Shown here: positions 54,271 to 64,000 of the stretch, piece by piece
Layout of the letters: each line of letters opens with the position of its first letter
How positions within the stretch are numbered: position 1 is the stretch's first letter
Assembly (NCBI RefSeq): GCF_964031085.1
Contig: NZ_OZ035001.1
Span: 1,054,001 to 1,118,000 of the forward strand
DNA from: Spiroplasma endosymbiont of Asaphidion curtum
GTDB lineage: Bacteria; Bacillota_I; Bacilli_A; Mycoplasmatales; Nriv7
DNA: 64,000 nucleotides
Direction: 5' to 3'
Position numbers and translations under genes: made by a program
Notes under the pieces: model-generated
The model's input: the letters and a program-made list of their open reading frames with translations, nothing else
Told to the model about the DNA's origin: nothing
The model's database searches: none

Positions 54271-55352
54271 GCTGAATTATACTTGTAAGTGCAAGTAAAT
54301 AAAATTGCAAAAAATCTCATATAAAAATTTCATGATGCTAAGTTTATTTTAGAAAAAACAAAGCAAGGAGTTTTTATATGGGTTACAAACATCTTGGCAT
54401 ATATGAAAGAATTTATATTGAGAATCAATTGAAGTTTAAAGTAAAAATTAGTGAAATAGCTAAAAATCTTAATCGAAGTATTAGTACTATTATTCGAGAA
54501 GTCAATAGAAATAAAGATAGTAATCATTATTTTTCATTAATTGCACAAAATAAAGCAGAAAACAGAAAACAATCACATGTTTATTTTCATAAGTTTAAAA
54601 ATAGAGAATTAGTAAAATATGTACAACAAAAATTACTATTAGGTTGATCGCCTGAACAAATTTATGGCAGAATTAAAAATTTTCATAAAGAATGAATTAT
54701 TAGTTTTAAAACAATTTACAATTGAATTTATTCTGGATTACTTGAAAAAGTTACTAATAAAAATTTAAGAAGAAAAGGTAAGAAACGAAAATCTCAAGAA
54801 AATCGCGGTAAATTTAATGGTAAATCAATTAAAGAACGAAATATTAATGTTAATAATCGTATAACTGTTGGTCATTGAGAAGGTGATACTGTAGTATCAT
54901 CACGAGGTAAAAGTAAATCATGTTTAATAACTTTAGTTGAAAGAACATCAAGATTTACTTTAGCAATGTTAGTTGAAAATAGAACTACTAAAGTTGTTAA
55001 CGAAAACATTAGCCATTATTTATCAATTCTTCCAAATAATCTTGTTAAGACTATAACATTTGATAGGGGTAAAGAATTTTCTAATTGACAACAACTTGAA
55101 AAAAATTTAAATGTGAAAATTTATTTTGCTAATGCGTATTCGCCTTGACAAAGAGGTACTAATGAAAATACTAATGGTTTAATTAGAGAAAAATTTCCTA
55201 AAAAATTTAATTTTTCAAATACTACTAAAAATGCAGTTCATAAATTTATATTGTCTTTAAACCAAAGACCAAGAAAAATACTAAATTATCTTTCACCAAT
55301 CGAATATTTGGTTAGAAAAATAATTTAGTTGCACTTAACTTTACAATTTGGC
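54271..55352 (+). mobile_element. IS30 (complete), unit 3
   Basis: 1082 bp, exactly 4450 bp from the unit 2 copy. Left end of unit 3. Confidence 0.93.
54378..55328 (+). CDS. IS30-family transposase
   Basis: Complete 316-residue frame, same protein as the other full copies. Confidence 0.93.
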
Positions 55353-55372
55353 ATTTTTTAATATCGATTTTA

Positions 55373-56764
55373 TTAACTAACTGATATTTTTAAATGCTTA
55401 CTATCTTTTCTTTTTAAGAATAACAATATGCACCCCGCTAATACTGCTAATAATGAGACAACAAGAATCATTGTTAAAACAATTTGATATCCCGTTTGGC
55501 TAGAAAATTTTTCTTCTTTACCATCAACAATCTCAACAATTTCATAACGATTATAAACAACAGAAGCAATATGTCAAAATCAAGCATCAGGAGAAAAAGA
55601 AATTAAAGAAATAAATGCTACCATTAAACCATAATTTTTTTCAGGAATATTTAATTCATTAATTACTGCTCAACGATTAGTTACTAAACATCAACAAGTT
55701 ATTCCTAAAAGAATAAACATCACTGAAACAATAATTTGAATTGTAATTCTTCCAACAACTCCAAAATTATTAATTGTTGTTCCAAACCCAGGAGTAATAA
55801 TGGCAATCAAAATTAAACAGCTATTTATTACTAGTCCCAAAGTAATAAAGAGAATGTATTTTTCTCAGCGATCAGCCATATTTCCAGCAAATGAAGAGAC
55901 AGCAAACCGTGAGAGATAAGTTCTAATGATTCCTAAAATAAATGTTACCACACTAGCAACTTTTAAACTATTTTCTAAGTAATTAATAAAAACGCTTAAA
56001 CCTGATTGAAACATATAAACACCTAAAATTAATAGTGTTACTAACCACACCTTAATATTACCAATAATAAGTCGTAATTCATCTCACTTAAAAGCAAAAA
56101 CTTTCGTTTTTTTCTTTTCTTCAACAAATAACATTGTTAAAACACAAACAATTAAAGCTGTTGCTGATAAAACTCAACATAAAGCAGGAAATGCTCAATT
56201 ATCTAAACTTGTTGCTTTTAAAATAAAATAAATCGCATAAGAAAAACCAACAATTAAAGCACCAAATAAACCATTAATACTGCCTAATAAACCATTAACT
56301 GTTCCTTGTTGCTTGTCGGTTGCTTGTTGTGACAATAATTTTCATAATGCTGATCAAAAAATAAATCCTGTTGCTAACCCTCAAATAACAAATATCGCTA
56401 CTAACTGACTAAAAATAGCTTCTTCAGTACCTTGCATAAACGGAATTGCTCCATATCAAAAACCAACGCCACCAATCATTGCTAAACCACTAACAATTAA
56501 TAACTTTAAACTAACTTTATCAGCAAGATAACCACCAAATAAATATGATGGCAATAAAACATACCCATATATTGCAAGAGCACTAGTAAATTTTCCTTCA
56601 CTAATACCAAACTCAGTATGAATATTAGAAAAAACATTTTTTAAATAAAAAGGCAATGTCATTGACAATACATCTGCCATTGCTAAAATAGCAATAGCTC
56701 ATATTTTTTTACTGCCAAAACTATGAAAAACTCTCACAAAAGATGAATTTTTTAGTTTTGTCAT
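55373..56764 (-). CDS. MFS transporter (unit 3)
   Basis: 463 residues, same as units 1 and 2; intact. Confidence 0.8.
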
Positions 56765-56880
56765 TTTCTTACTCCTCTCAAATATAAACTTATAAATTTA
56801 TCCTAACATAAGATTTAGCAAAACATCTTTCATTTAAAAGAAAAAATGTCATTTATTTAAAAATAACATTTTTTCTTTTT

Positions 56881-57820
56881 TTATTCACTAACTAATAAAA
56901 CATAATCAACGGTTCTTAAATCAAAAAGTTTATTGCCTCCCGAATATGAAATTGCTGATTGTAAATCCTGATTAACTTCTCTCAACTTCGAAGCAATATT
57001 TCCTTCAATCGGAACAAAAATTCTCTTGCCTTCAATATTATCATTATTTTTTTTATTAAAGGCACTAGCTGAACCATAATATTCTTTCAAAAATTGACCA
57101 TCAACTTGAACAGTTTTCCCTGGCGATTCTTCCAATCCTGCTAATATCGCTCCCACCATACAAATTATTGCCCCAAATCTAATCGCTTTAGCAATATCAC
57201 CATGTTCGCGTAAACCACCATCTAAAATAATTGGTTGTTTAATCGTATTAAAAATGTCTAAACAAGCTTTGGGCTGTCATCCAGCTGTGCCAAAACCAGT
57301 CTTTAACTTTGTCGTGCAAACTTTTCCGGGACCAATACCAACTTTAACACAATCAGCTCCTCAAGAAACTAAATCTTGTGCTGCTTCAGCCGTAGCAATA
57401 TTTCCCGCAATAACAAATGTTTGTGGTAAATGAATTTTAATGTATTTAAGCATCTTTTCCATATATTGCGAATGTCCATGAGCAATATCAATAGTAATAA
57501 AATCAGGAATTAAATTTTTTGCTTTTAATTCATCAATGACATTATAATCCTCTAATTTAATTCCTAAACTAATTGAACTATAAAGATTTTGGGCTTTCAT
57601 TTTAGCAACAAAAGCCACATTATCAAACTCAAAACGATGCATAATGTAAAAATAATGCCATTGTTTCACTAATAACTGTTGTCATATTAGCAGGAACAAT
57701 TGGTAACTTAAATTTAAATTTACCTAACTGCACACTAGCATCACAGTCTTTCCTTGATTCAACAATACATTTTTTAGGTAATAACCGAATATTTTCAAAA
57801 TTATAATATTCTCTTTTCAT
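56881..57820 (-). pseudogene. guaC: GMP reductase (unit 3), frameshifted
   Basis: A 20-bp deletion near 57652, between two copies of AAAAATAAT, breaks the frame after about residue 55 (ETMALFL then HYASF and stop at 57629). The rest of the gene, including the catalytic loop, is intact but out of frame. It shares the Thr and Met changes of unit 2, so units 2 and 3 are closest relatives. Confidence 0.88.
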
Positions 57821-58367
57821 ACTTTTCTCCTTAAACATTAACTACTATTTTCAATTCATTGATGAATCATTTTACAATATTGCTCATAATTTTTACTTCA
57901 TAGTAAATCATGCGCATCATCAATGAAATATAGTAAATGAGCCCACATTAACTTTTTAATTTTTTTTGATTACTAAACGGATGATTATTACTTTGTAATA
58001 ACAAAACTTTTTTATTTGAACTTTTAAGTTTTCAATACGATTTATTAATTAAAGAGTTCATTTGTAACCGATATCATAATAAAAACGGTTTATTTTCAAA
58101 ATATTTCTTAATTTGTAACTGATAAGCTTTATTCTTACTAATTAATTTCTCCGCCAAAACAACTGGTAACTTACCATTACGTTCAAATCAAAAACCATAC
58201 AATGAAATAAATTTTGTTTTCAAATCACTATCAAGATAATTAAGATTACTAATTACATTCAATAATATTATCCCAGTAACCGGTGCTTTATTACTAAGAC
58301 AAGATATAATATCAGCACCTAATCCTTGTCCAAGCAAGTAAATTTGTTGATGAGGATATTTGTCATT

Positions 58368-59574
58368 AGACTTCTTGCATTACTTATTAAAATAATTACA
58401 AATTATTTGTAAATAAAAAATACTATATAGTAATTTCTAACTTTTATTAGGTTAATACTTATGGATTTTATTAAATGTGTAAATTTTGACACAACAAAAA
58501 ATTATTTTATTATTTAAATTTAATTTTAAATAAATATTTTATGTTATCTATAATTGCAAATTATAAATTGAAGCAATTAAATTAAATCTTAAACTAAATC
58601 GTTTTCTACGATTACGATATTTTTCAGTAATAATTTTAAATTTTTTAAGAATAGCAAAAATATTTTCAATAATAATTCTCATTTTTGAAATTAATTTATT
58701 ATTATGTTTTTGTTCTTTATTTAAAGGGTTTTTCTTTGTTTTTTTCTTAGGTATTAGAACATTACTATGAATTTTTTGTATTCCTTGATAACCATTATCA
58801 ACTATTAATTTAGTATTTTTTAAAATTGGGATTTTTGATTCTTTAAATAGACTTCTTGCATAACCTAGTTAATTGTTATCAAAATTATTTTAGATTTTAG
58901 AAAAATGTTTATTTTAAAGTGGTTAAATTTAAAATTTTTATTATTTTAATAGGTTATGCAAGAAGTCTAATAAACAAAAATCATGCTTTTTACCGAGAGA
59001 AAAATTTGTTGCAATAATTATTTTGCTTTCTTTTTCAATAATTACTTGTGTTTTAATAGTGTGTTTTTTCTTTTTTCCTGAATAAGATTGTTTTTGTCTT
59101 TTTTTGGGCGTTGAATGGGTGTTTCTGTAGCATCAATAATAATTGTTTTATCATTAAAATAATCATTTATTAATGCTTTTTTACCAGCAAGTTGTTGAAA
59201 ATCAGGATGTTTGATTAAAATATCTTCAATTCACTTGATATTTCGATAACAACTAGCTTCACTAATATCAAAACTTTTACCAAGATGAAAATAAGTACGA
59301 TATTCTCGTCAATATGATAAAGTCATCAATAATCTATTTTCTAATGATAATTTATTATTTTTACCACCTCTTTTAAACTTTTTTAACTCAGCTTCTTTTA
59401 AAATATTTAACATTTTATTAAAAGTACTTTGCTTTATTCCAGTTAATCGTAATAATTCTTTATCATTAATAAAATTAAATTTATCAAATTTCATAATCTT
59501 AAATTCCTTATAATTTCTATTTTAAATATATTTTATAGGAATTTTGTTTAATAAATAAGTAATGCAAGAAGTCT
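58368..59574 (-). mobile_element. ISa carrying a MITE
   Basis: 1207 bp, which equals 1084 (ISa) + 120 (MITE) + 3 (AAT duplication). Complete ends and an ATT target duplication. The transposase start (ATG 59494) and seven-A frameshift site (about 59099) are intact, but the MITE at 58849-58968 breaks the catalytic part near LFKES, so this copy should be inactive. Confidence 0.92.
58849..58968. mobile_element. 120-bp MITE (copy 3), inside ISa
   Basis: Same sequence and orientation as at 28418, flanked by AAT on both sides. A MITE inside the element whose ends it shares. Confidence 0.9.
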
Positions 59575-59724
59575 ATTAAATAAATTAATAATTGTTACTA
59601 AATCTTTAATATTACTTCCTAATGTTACTTTTTTATTAGCGATTTCATTATGATGATATCGTAAATCAAACACTAAAAAATTATACCCAATTTTTTAAAA
59701 ATAATCAATATAAAACTTAAAATG

Positions 59725-59910
59725 GGTCGCGTTTAGTTTTCTTAGGTATTGCTTTGAAGAAGTAAAACAATCAGCTAATTATATTATTTAATTACTAAAC
59801 TAACCATACCTTTCTTGTTATTGTCATTTTTATTCGTTATCATTTTATCATATTATTGAATTTTTACGCAATGAAAAATTATTAATTATTATTAAATTTT
59901 GACTAAATAT
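59725..59910. repeat. GGTCGCG repeat, right end of unit 3
   Basis: Same as 54085-54270. It is followed by an IS30-end palindrome rather than a further unit. Confidence 0.75.
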
Positions 59911-59946
59911 GCTGAATTATACTTGTAAGTGCAAGTATAATTCAGC
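59911..59946. repeat. 36-bp palindrome of two IS30 left ends
   Basis: GCTGAATTATACTTG-TAAGTG-CAAGTATAATTCAGC: the IS30 left terminus joined to its own complement. No transposase remains. A scar of IS30 loss or of joined ends. Confidence 0.8.
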
Positions 59947-60702
59947 ATTTCTTTTCTGATTACTATTTCTGAATTAATATTTTCATTAATGTAATGTAAT
60001 ACATTTAATTTGTTTAAATTTGCCATTCTTAAATGTAATAGGTTATTTAAATTCTTATGATTATATATTTTTGCTCCATATCCTAATTGTTGTTTTATTA
60101 AATGTGATACATCACTTTCAATGCTACAGCCGATATTTCATTCTAAATTTTGATGATGAATACCGTGCTTATTGTTTTTGAAATAATTGCTCGCCTTTCT
60201 TAAATTTGTTTTAATATCTTTATTTAATTCATTTTTAGCAACATTACAAATGTTTTTTACCAATTCTTGATGATTTCCATTTTTATATAATTCAATTCAA
60301 CTATTTAGTGTTACTTTGCGATTTTCAAAAATAAGATTAAATGCAGTTTGTTTTAATTTTTTAATAGCATGATAACCATCTAAAATATATCTAACATTAC
60401 CAAAACTATTGGCAATTTCCCTAATTCAAGTATCACCATCACCACAAACAATTATTCTGTCATAATTAATATTTACATAATGTTTTTGTAATTCCTTAAT
60501 TAATAAATCACGATAATCCATCGTATTTATTCGTTTACCAACTTTTAACATTAGAAAATGACCTCGTTTGTTTTCTAACGCTCTACGAGCATTTTTGTAT
60601 TTTTTTTTCTTTATGTCCGGTATGAAAAGTAACTAAACGAATTCTTTGGTCTTGTTTAACTTTCTGATCTAATGTCGCTAAAAATGTCTCATCTAGTTGA
60701 AT
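59947..60702 (-). pseudogene. ISLre2-type transposase fragment
   Basis: Matches about 37480-38245 of the intact gene with scattered changes. It lacks both ends and has one extra T in the run near 60600, which shifts the frame. The left end is cut by the IS30 palindrome and the right end by ISa (AAT flank). Confidence 0.8.
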
Positions 60703-60850
60703 AGACTTCTTGCATTACTTATTAAAATAATTACAAATTATTTGTAAATAAAAAATACTATATAGTAATTTCTAACTTTTATTAGGTTAATACTTATGGA
60801 TTTTATTAAATGTGTAAATTTTGACACAACAAAAAATTATTTTATTATTT
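60703..60850 (-). mobile_element. ISa 3'-end fragment
   Basis: About 148 bp with the ISa terminal repeat AGACTTCTTGCATTAC and the noncoding region downstream of the transposase. It is fused to phage DNA at about 60851 and provides the start codon of the next gene. Confidence 0.85.
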
Positions 60851-61077
60851 TTATCTTAATAACTGTTCTTGGGCTATTAGTTGGTAGTCATTTTGAAACT
60901 TTAACGAACTATATTAGCGAAGGTCTTGCCAATTTCCAAAAATTTATTACTAGCAATTTAACAATTTTAGAGCTATTTAAACCAATGGCACGAACATTTT
61001 CGCAACACCCAATTTTTACCATTCTTGGTGTTACTTGTGTACTTATTGCCTTATTTATTGTAATTAAAGGTAGGTAA
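60796..61077 (+). CDS. prophage 3 small membrane protein with an ISa-derived N-terminus (93 aa)
   Basis: The first 18 or so residues (MDFIKCVNFDTTKNYF) come from ISa noncoding DNA. The rest matches the prophage 2 protein at 46347-46595 from FILITVLGLL on, including LFKPMARTFSQHPIF. ISa thus replaced the phage start (MFKLII). There is no good ribosome binding site before 60796, so expression is doubtful. Confidence 0.55.
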   Translation: MDFIKCVNFDTTKNYFIIFILITVLGLLVGSHFETLTNYISEGLANFQKFITSNLTILELFKPMARTFSQHPIFTILGVTCVLIALFIVIKGR

Positions 61078-61164
61078 AAAAATGAAACATGAACTAAAAA
61101 ACAAGAATTAAAAATAGTGAATGACAAATTAAAAATAATTAAAGAAAGGAATTAATAGTTAATT

Positions 61165-62553
61165 ATGTTAAATTCTAATTTATTAAATAAAATTAATGTT
61201 AATGATGAATGATACACACAGGAATATGCGATTAAACCAATTTTAGAATTTTTAAAACCTAATAGTACTATTTTATGCCCTTTTGATAAAATTGATAGTA
61301 AATTTGTATGTGTTTTAGAAAAAAATGGGCATAAAGTTTGGAATAGTCATATTGACGATGGAATTGACTTCTTTAATTACATTAAAAGTGATGTGGATAG
61401 ATATGATTATATTATTTCTAACCCTCCATTTAGTAAAAGAAAGCAAGTAATAGAACAATTACCTTTAGAAATAAAAAATTATGGAGAAAATACTAGAGGG
61501 TTTGCTGTCTTTACCAATGAACCAGTATTTAAAGAAATTAAAGAAATTTATAATTATAAAAAAGAAAACAGCACCCCAGAAGAAAGAGAATTTTTTGATA
61601 AAGATTTTCAAAAAACAAATATTGAATATTTTTATACTGCTAAAAAAATTAAAGATGTAAAAATAACAATACAAGAATATAGTTATCCGGGTTCAAACAA
61701 ATTTCATATTAAAAAATTTTTAGCAAAATTAGAAACTAAACCAAGTACGGACATTGATTTGCCAGAAACAACCACCAAATTTGACGGCAACCATAACTAT
61801 AGTGATGTTATTGATAATCTTGACTATTTAATGATTCACCGTGGTGATTTTGATAAATTTAATTACTCTTATCTCTATTGAACACCGGTATTTAATTTCA
61901 TCGACACTTTAGAAAAAGGTTACTATAAAGAATTCACCATTAAAAATCATGGTTTTAAAGACGAGAGCTATTTTTATCACAAGACTTCTAGTAATAAAAA
62001 TGTAGTAAATGAGAATGTTTTGAAAATTCAGGCATTTAACAAAACTATAATTGCCTGAAATAAGTATTTACAATTGCTACACGGTGAAAAGGAAATCTGA
62101 AAATATGATACTGCAAACGCCAACGATTATTACCTAATTAAGTATCTTTTTGGTACTTTAAATTACCTTAATGTTAGATTTAGTTTTCTACGCTATGACC
62201 CAGATTTACGAAATGATATTTACCTATATTTTAAAAATAACATTCCTAGTATTAACAACAGCGATTACAAAAATGTTTTTGACGAAATCTATGAAATCCT
62301 TGGTAACTTCTTTGCCAGTTTATTTTATGCTACTTTTGATATGGACGAAAAAACTTACACCGAAATTGATTTTAAGGGTGTAGATAATTACAACAAAAAT
62401 TACTTTATTCAAATCGGTTTCTTTTACCGTTCATTAATTATCTTTTATCCCAAAAAATACTTAGTAAATATTATAGGAAACTCAGAATTATTACTAAGAA
62501 GTTATTTCTTTAGGTCGCGTTTAGTTTTCTTAGGTATTGCTTTGAAGAAGTAA
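61165..62553 (+). CDS. methyltransferase-ORF1 chimera of prophage 3
   Basis: One open frame of 462 residues. Residues 1-97 look like the N-terminus of a phage adenine methyltransferase (NDEWYTQEYAIKPILEFL; LCPFD; SHIDDGIDFF; YIISNPPFSK with the catalytic NPPF). From about residue 100 (PLEIKNYGENTRGFAVF) it is an ORF1-type N-terminal domain, then the ORF1 main body (HRGDFDKFNYSYLYW; GFFYRSLIIFYPKKYLVN). The C-terminus is cut by the GGTCGCG repeat at 62513. It is preceded by GAAAGGA. Neither half is complete, so it is probably a rearrangement product. Confidence 0.65.
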
Positions 62554-62626
62554 AACAATCAGCTAATTATATTATTTAATTACTAAACTAACCCTGCCTT
62601 TCTTGTTATTGTCATTTTTATTTATT
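62513..62626. repeat. GGTCGCG repeat (ISLre2-type 3' end)
   Basis: About 113 bp of the repeat. It ends the ORF1 chimera and is itself cut by ISb. Confidence 0.7.
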
Positions 62627-63474
62627 AGACTTGGTACATAACTATAACTAGCTTAATTCAAAATTATATATTCCTGAAATTAAGTTAAATCGTAATCCAA
62701 ATCTTCTAATCTTATTGTGATAACGATAAACTAGTATTTTAAATCTTTTTAATCTAGCAAAAACATGTTCAATGGCAATTCTAACTTTACTTAAAAAGCT
62801 ATTATATTCCTTTTTATCTGGATTTAAAAGATTATTTTTACTCTTTTTAATTGGCAATAATCTATTTTTATGAACATTTTGCAAACCTTGATATCCTGAA
62901 TCAGCAATTAATTCTAATTTTGGATTTATAAGTGTATTTGATTTTAAAAATAACTTATAATCATGAATACTGCCATAACAAAAATCTACTGAAATAATTT
63001 TATTGTTAAATAAATCAATAATTATTTGCGATTTTAATGAATTTTGCCTTTTCTTACCAGAAAATAATAATTTTAGTTTTTTTAATTCTTTCAATTGGAA
63101 TTTCTGTAGCATCAATTGCTAATAAATTATTATTAGTACCCTTATTTTCCAATAATATCTTTTTGCCAGGTATATGAAAGTGACTATTTTTTATTAGAGT
63201 ATTTTCAACTCAAAAGATATTACGAATACAACTAACATGACTAATATTATATTTTTTTGCAATAATACGATATGTACTATATTCTTTTCAGTATTCTAAA
63301 GTCATAAGTAATCTTTGCTCTATTGATAATTTATTTGGTTTACCACCAATTTGTTTTTGTTATACGCCCCTATAAAATTCATTTTCGTCTTTGTATTTAT
63401 CTAACATTGGTACTTCACCTAGGAAATAATATTATCAAAATAGTAGATAAAATTAAAGGTTATGTACCAAGTCT
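62627..63474 (-). mobile_element. ISb with an internal deletion
   Basis: 848 bp (59 shorter than the full ISb) with both terminal repeats and an ATT duplication (62624-62626 and 63475-63477). Confidence 0.88.
62648..63407 (-). pseudogene. ISb transposase, internally deleted
   Basis: Starts at ATG 63407 (MLDKYKDENEFY) but lacks about 25 codons around the first helix-turn-helix (near 63360), where the sequence reads TATACGCCCC instead. The DDE part (AIDATEIPI, IADSGYQG, AIEHVFARLKRF) is present, split by an A-run frameshift. Confidence 0.75.
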
Positions 63475-63500
63475 ATTTAAGAAACCGAGGTACTAAAATA

Positions 63501-64000
63501 ATGAAACTTACTAATATCAACCAAAAATGAAAATTATCACAATACTTTGACAGTAAGTTTATGAAACAAGCCCTTATCATTATGATTCCTCTAATTGGTC
63601 AATCATTACTAATTGCATTAATGAATGTTATTGATGTCTTTATGATTGGTTCTTTTTTAAGTCAAGAAGTCCTTAATGGCGTTGGCGCTGCTAACACCAT
63701 TCTGTTATTGGCAATGTTCGGTTTTTTTGCTACGAATATGGCGGGAAGCATTTATGCTTCTCAATATATCGGTAATAATAATCTTAAAAAAATGCAAGAA
63801 GTAAATAATATTAAAATTATAATTAATATCACAATATCAATAATATTTACCATCATTATCTTCACATTAAGAAATGATTTAATTAAACTAATTATTGCTT
63901 CTGAAAGCAGTAAAACAATGTTAAATTTTAATTCCCAAACCGCAATTGATAATGGTAGTTTATATTTAGCAATTGTTATTTGAATTTATCCGCTTCTAAG
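63501..64000 (+). CDS. MATE-family efflux transporter, N-terminal part
   Basis: The ATG at 63501 follows CCGAGGTACTAAAATA. At least 166 residues to the window edge. Typical MATE N-terminus: FMKQALIIMIPLIGQSLLIA, NVIDVFMIG, then GVGAANTILLLAMFGFFATN. It exports drugs or other organic compounds using an ion gradient. ISb inserted only 26 bases upstream, which probably removed the native promoter. Confidence 0.85.

Larger units (their letters stand above)
57838..59724 (-). pseudogene. alpha/beta-hydrolase fragment (unit 3), interrupted by ISa
   Basis: Same decayed hydrolase as in units 1 and 2, with ISa (58368-59574) inserted after the codons for the NDKYPHQQ region. Flanked by ATT on both sides. 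Confidence 0.68.

Overview
The window is a Spiroplasma chromosome. Base composition is very low in G+C, and many genes (dUTPase, uvrA, lgt, trxB, all the transposases) stay open only if TGA is read as tryptophan, so every call here uses genetic code 4. Plectrovirus (SpV1-type) prophages, spiroplasma-style lipoproteins and a ribosome-inactivating-protein-like toxin point to the citri/poulsonii side of the genus; I do not name a species.

Housekeeping blocks are small islands. They are dUTPase, a YwaF-like membrane protein and a YgjP-like metallopeptidase (211-2368, + strand); the conserved Firmicute/Mollicute cluster uvrA, lipoprotein, hprK, lgt, trxB, whiA (23202-31624, - strand); a TPP-riboswitch-controlled thiamine transporter (31656-32674, - strand); and the start of a MATE pump at the right edge. 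Everything else is phage, insertion sequences (IS) or toxin-like cargo.

Mobile elements are IS30 (1082 bp, six or more full copies plus many pieces), two IS5/ISL2-type elements that I call ISa (1084 bp) and ISb (about 907 bp), IS1595-like, IS3, ISLre2-like, an IS256 remnant, and a 120-bp MITE with ISa-like ends. They are nested. From 3274 to 22266 an IS30 copy contains an ISa, which contains a third IS30, which contains a 15.8-kb insertion (4890-20739). That insertion carries prophage 1, which is itself broken by an IS1595 (holding another IS30), a MITE, an ISa and a 4.6-kb IS30-bounded block.

Prophage 1 (5631-20417) and prophage 2 (43184-49253), both on the - strand, share a gene order: a conserved 108/109-aa first gene behind an AACTTAGTT repeat region, small membrane proteins, a coat-like protein behind a very strong ribosome binding site, a Zot/pI-like ATPase, small membrane proteins, a large pIII-like ORF1, and then a lipoprotein. 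In both, the lipoprotein carries a near-identical copy of the N-terminal domain of its own ORF1. Also in both, beyond this end of the phage lies a converging gene with the same upstream leader and the same secretion signal: a small peptide at 5091 and a RIP-like toxin with C-terminal repeats at 39001. A third such leader, at 2597-2630, has lost its gene to an IS30. A third prophage piece (60796-62553) is rearranged and includes a methyltransferase-ORF1 fusion.

A block made of IS30, an MFS transporter, GMP reductase and a decayed hydrolase occurs three times (32928-37191, 49821-54084, 54271-59724). The last two are a direct tandem repeat with a 4450-bp period.
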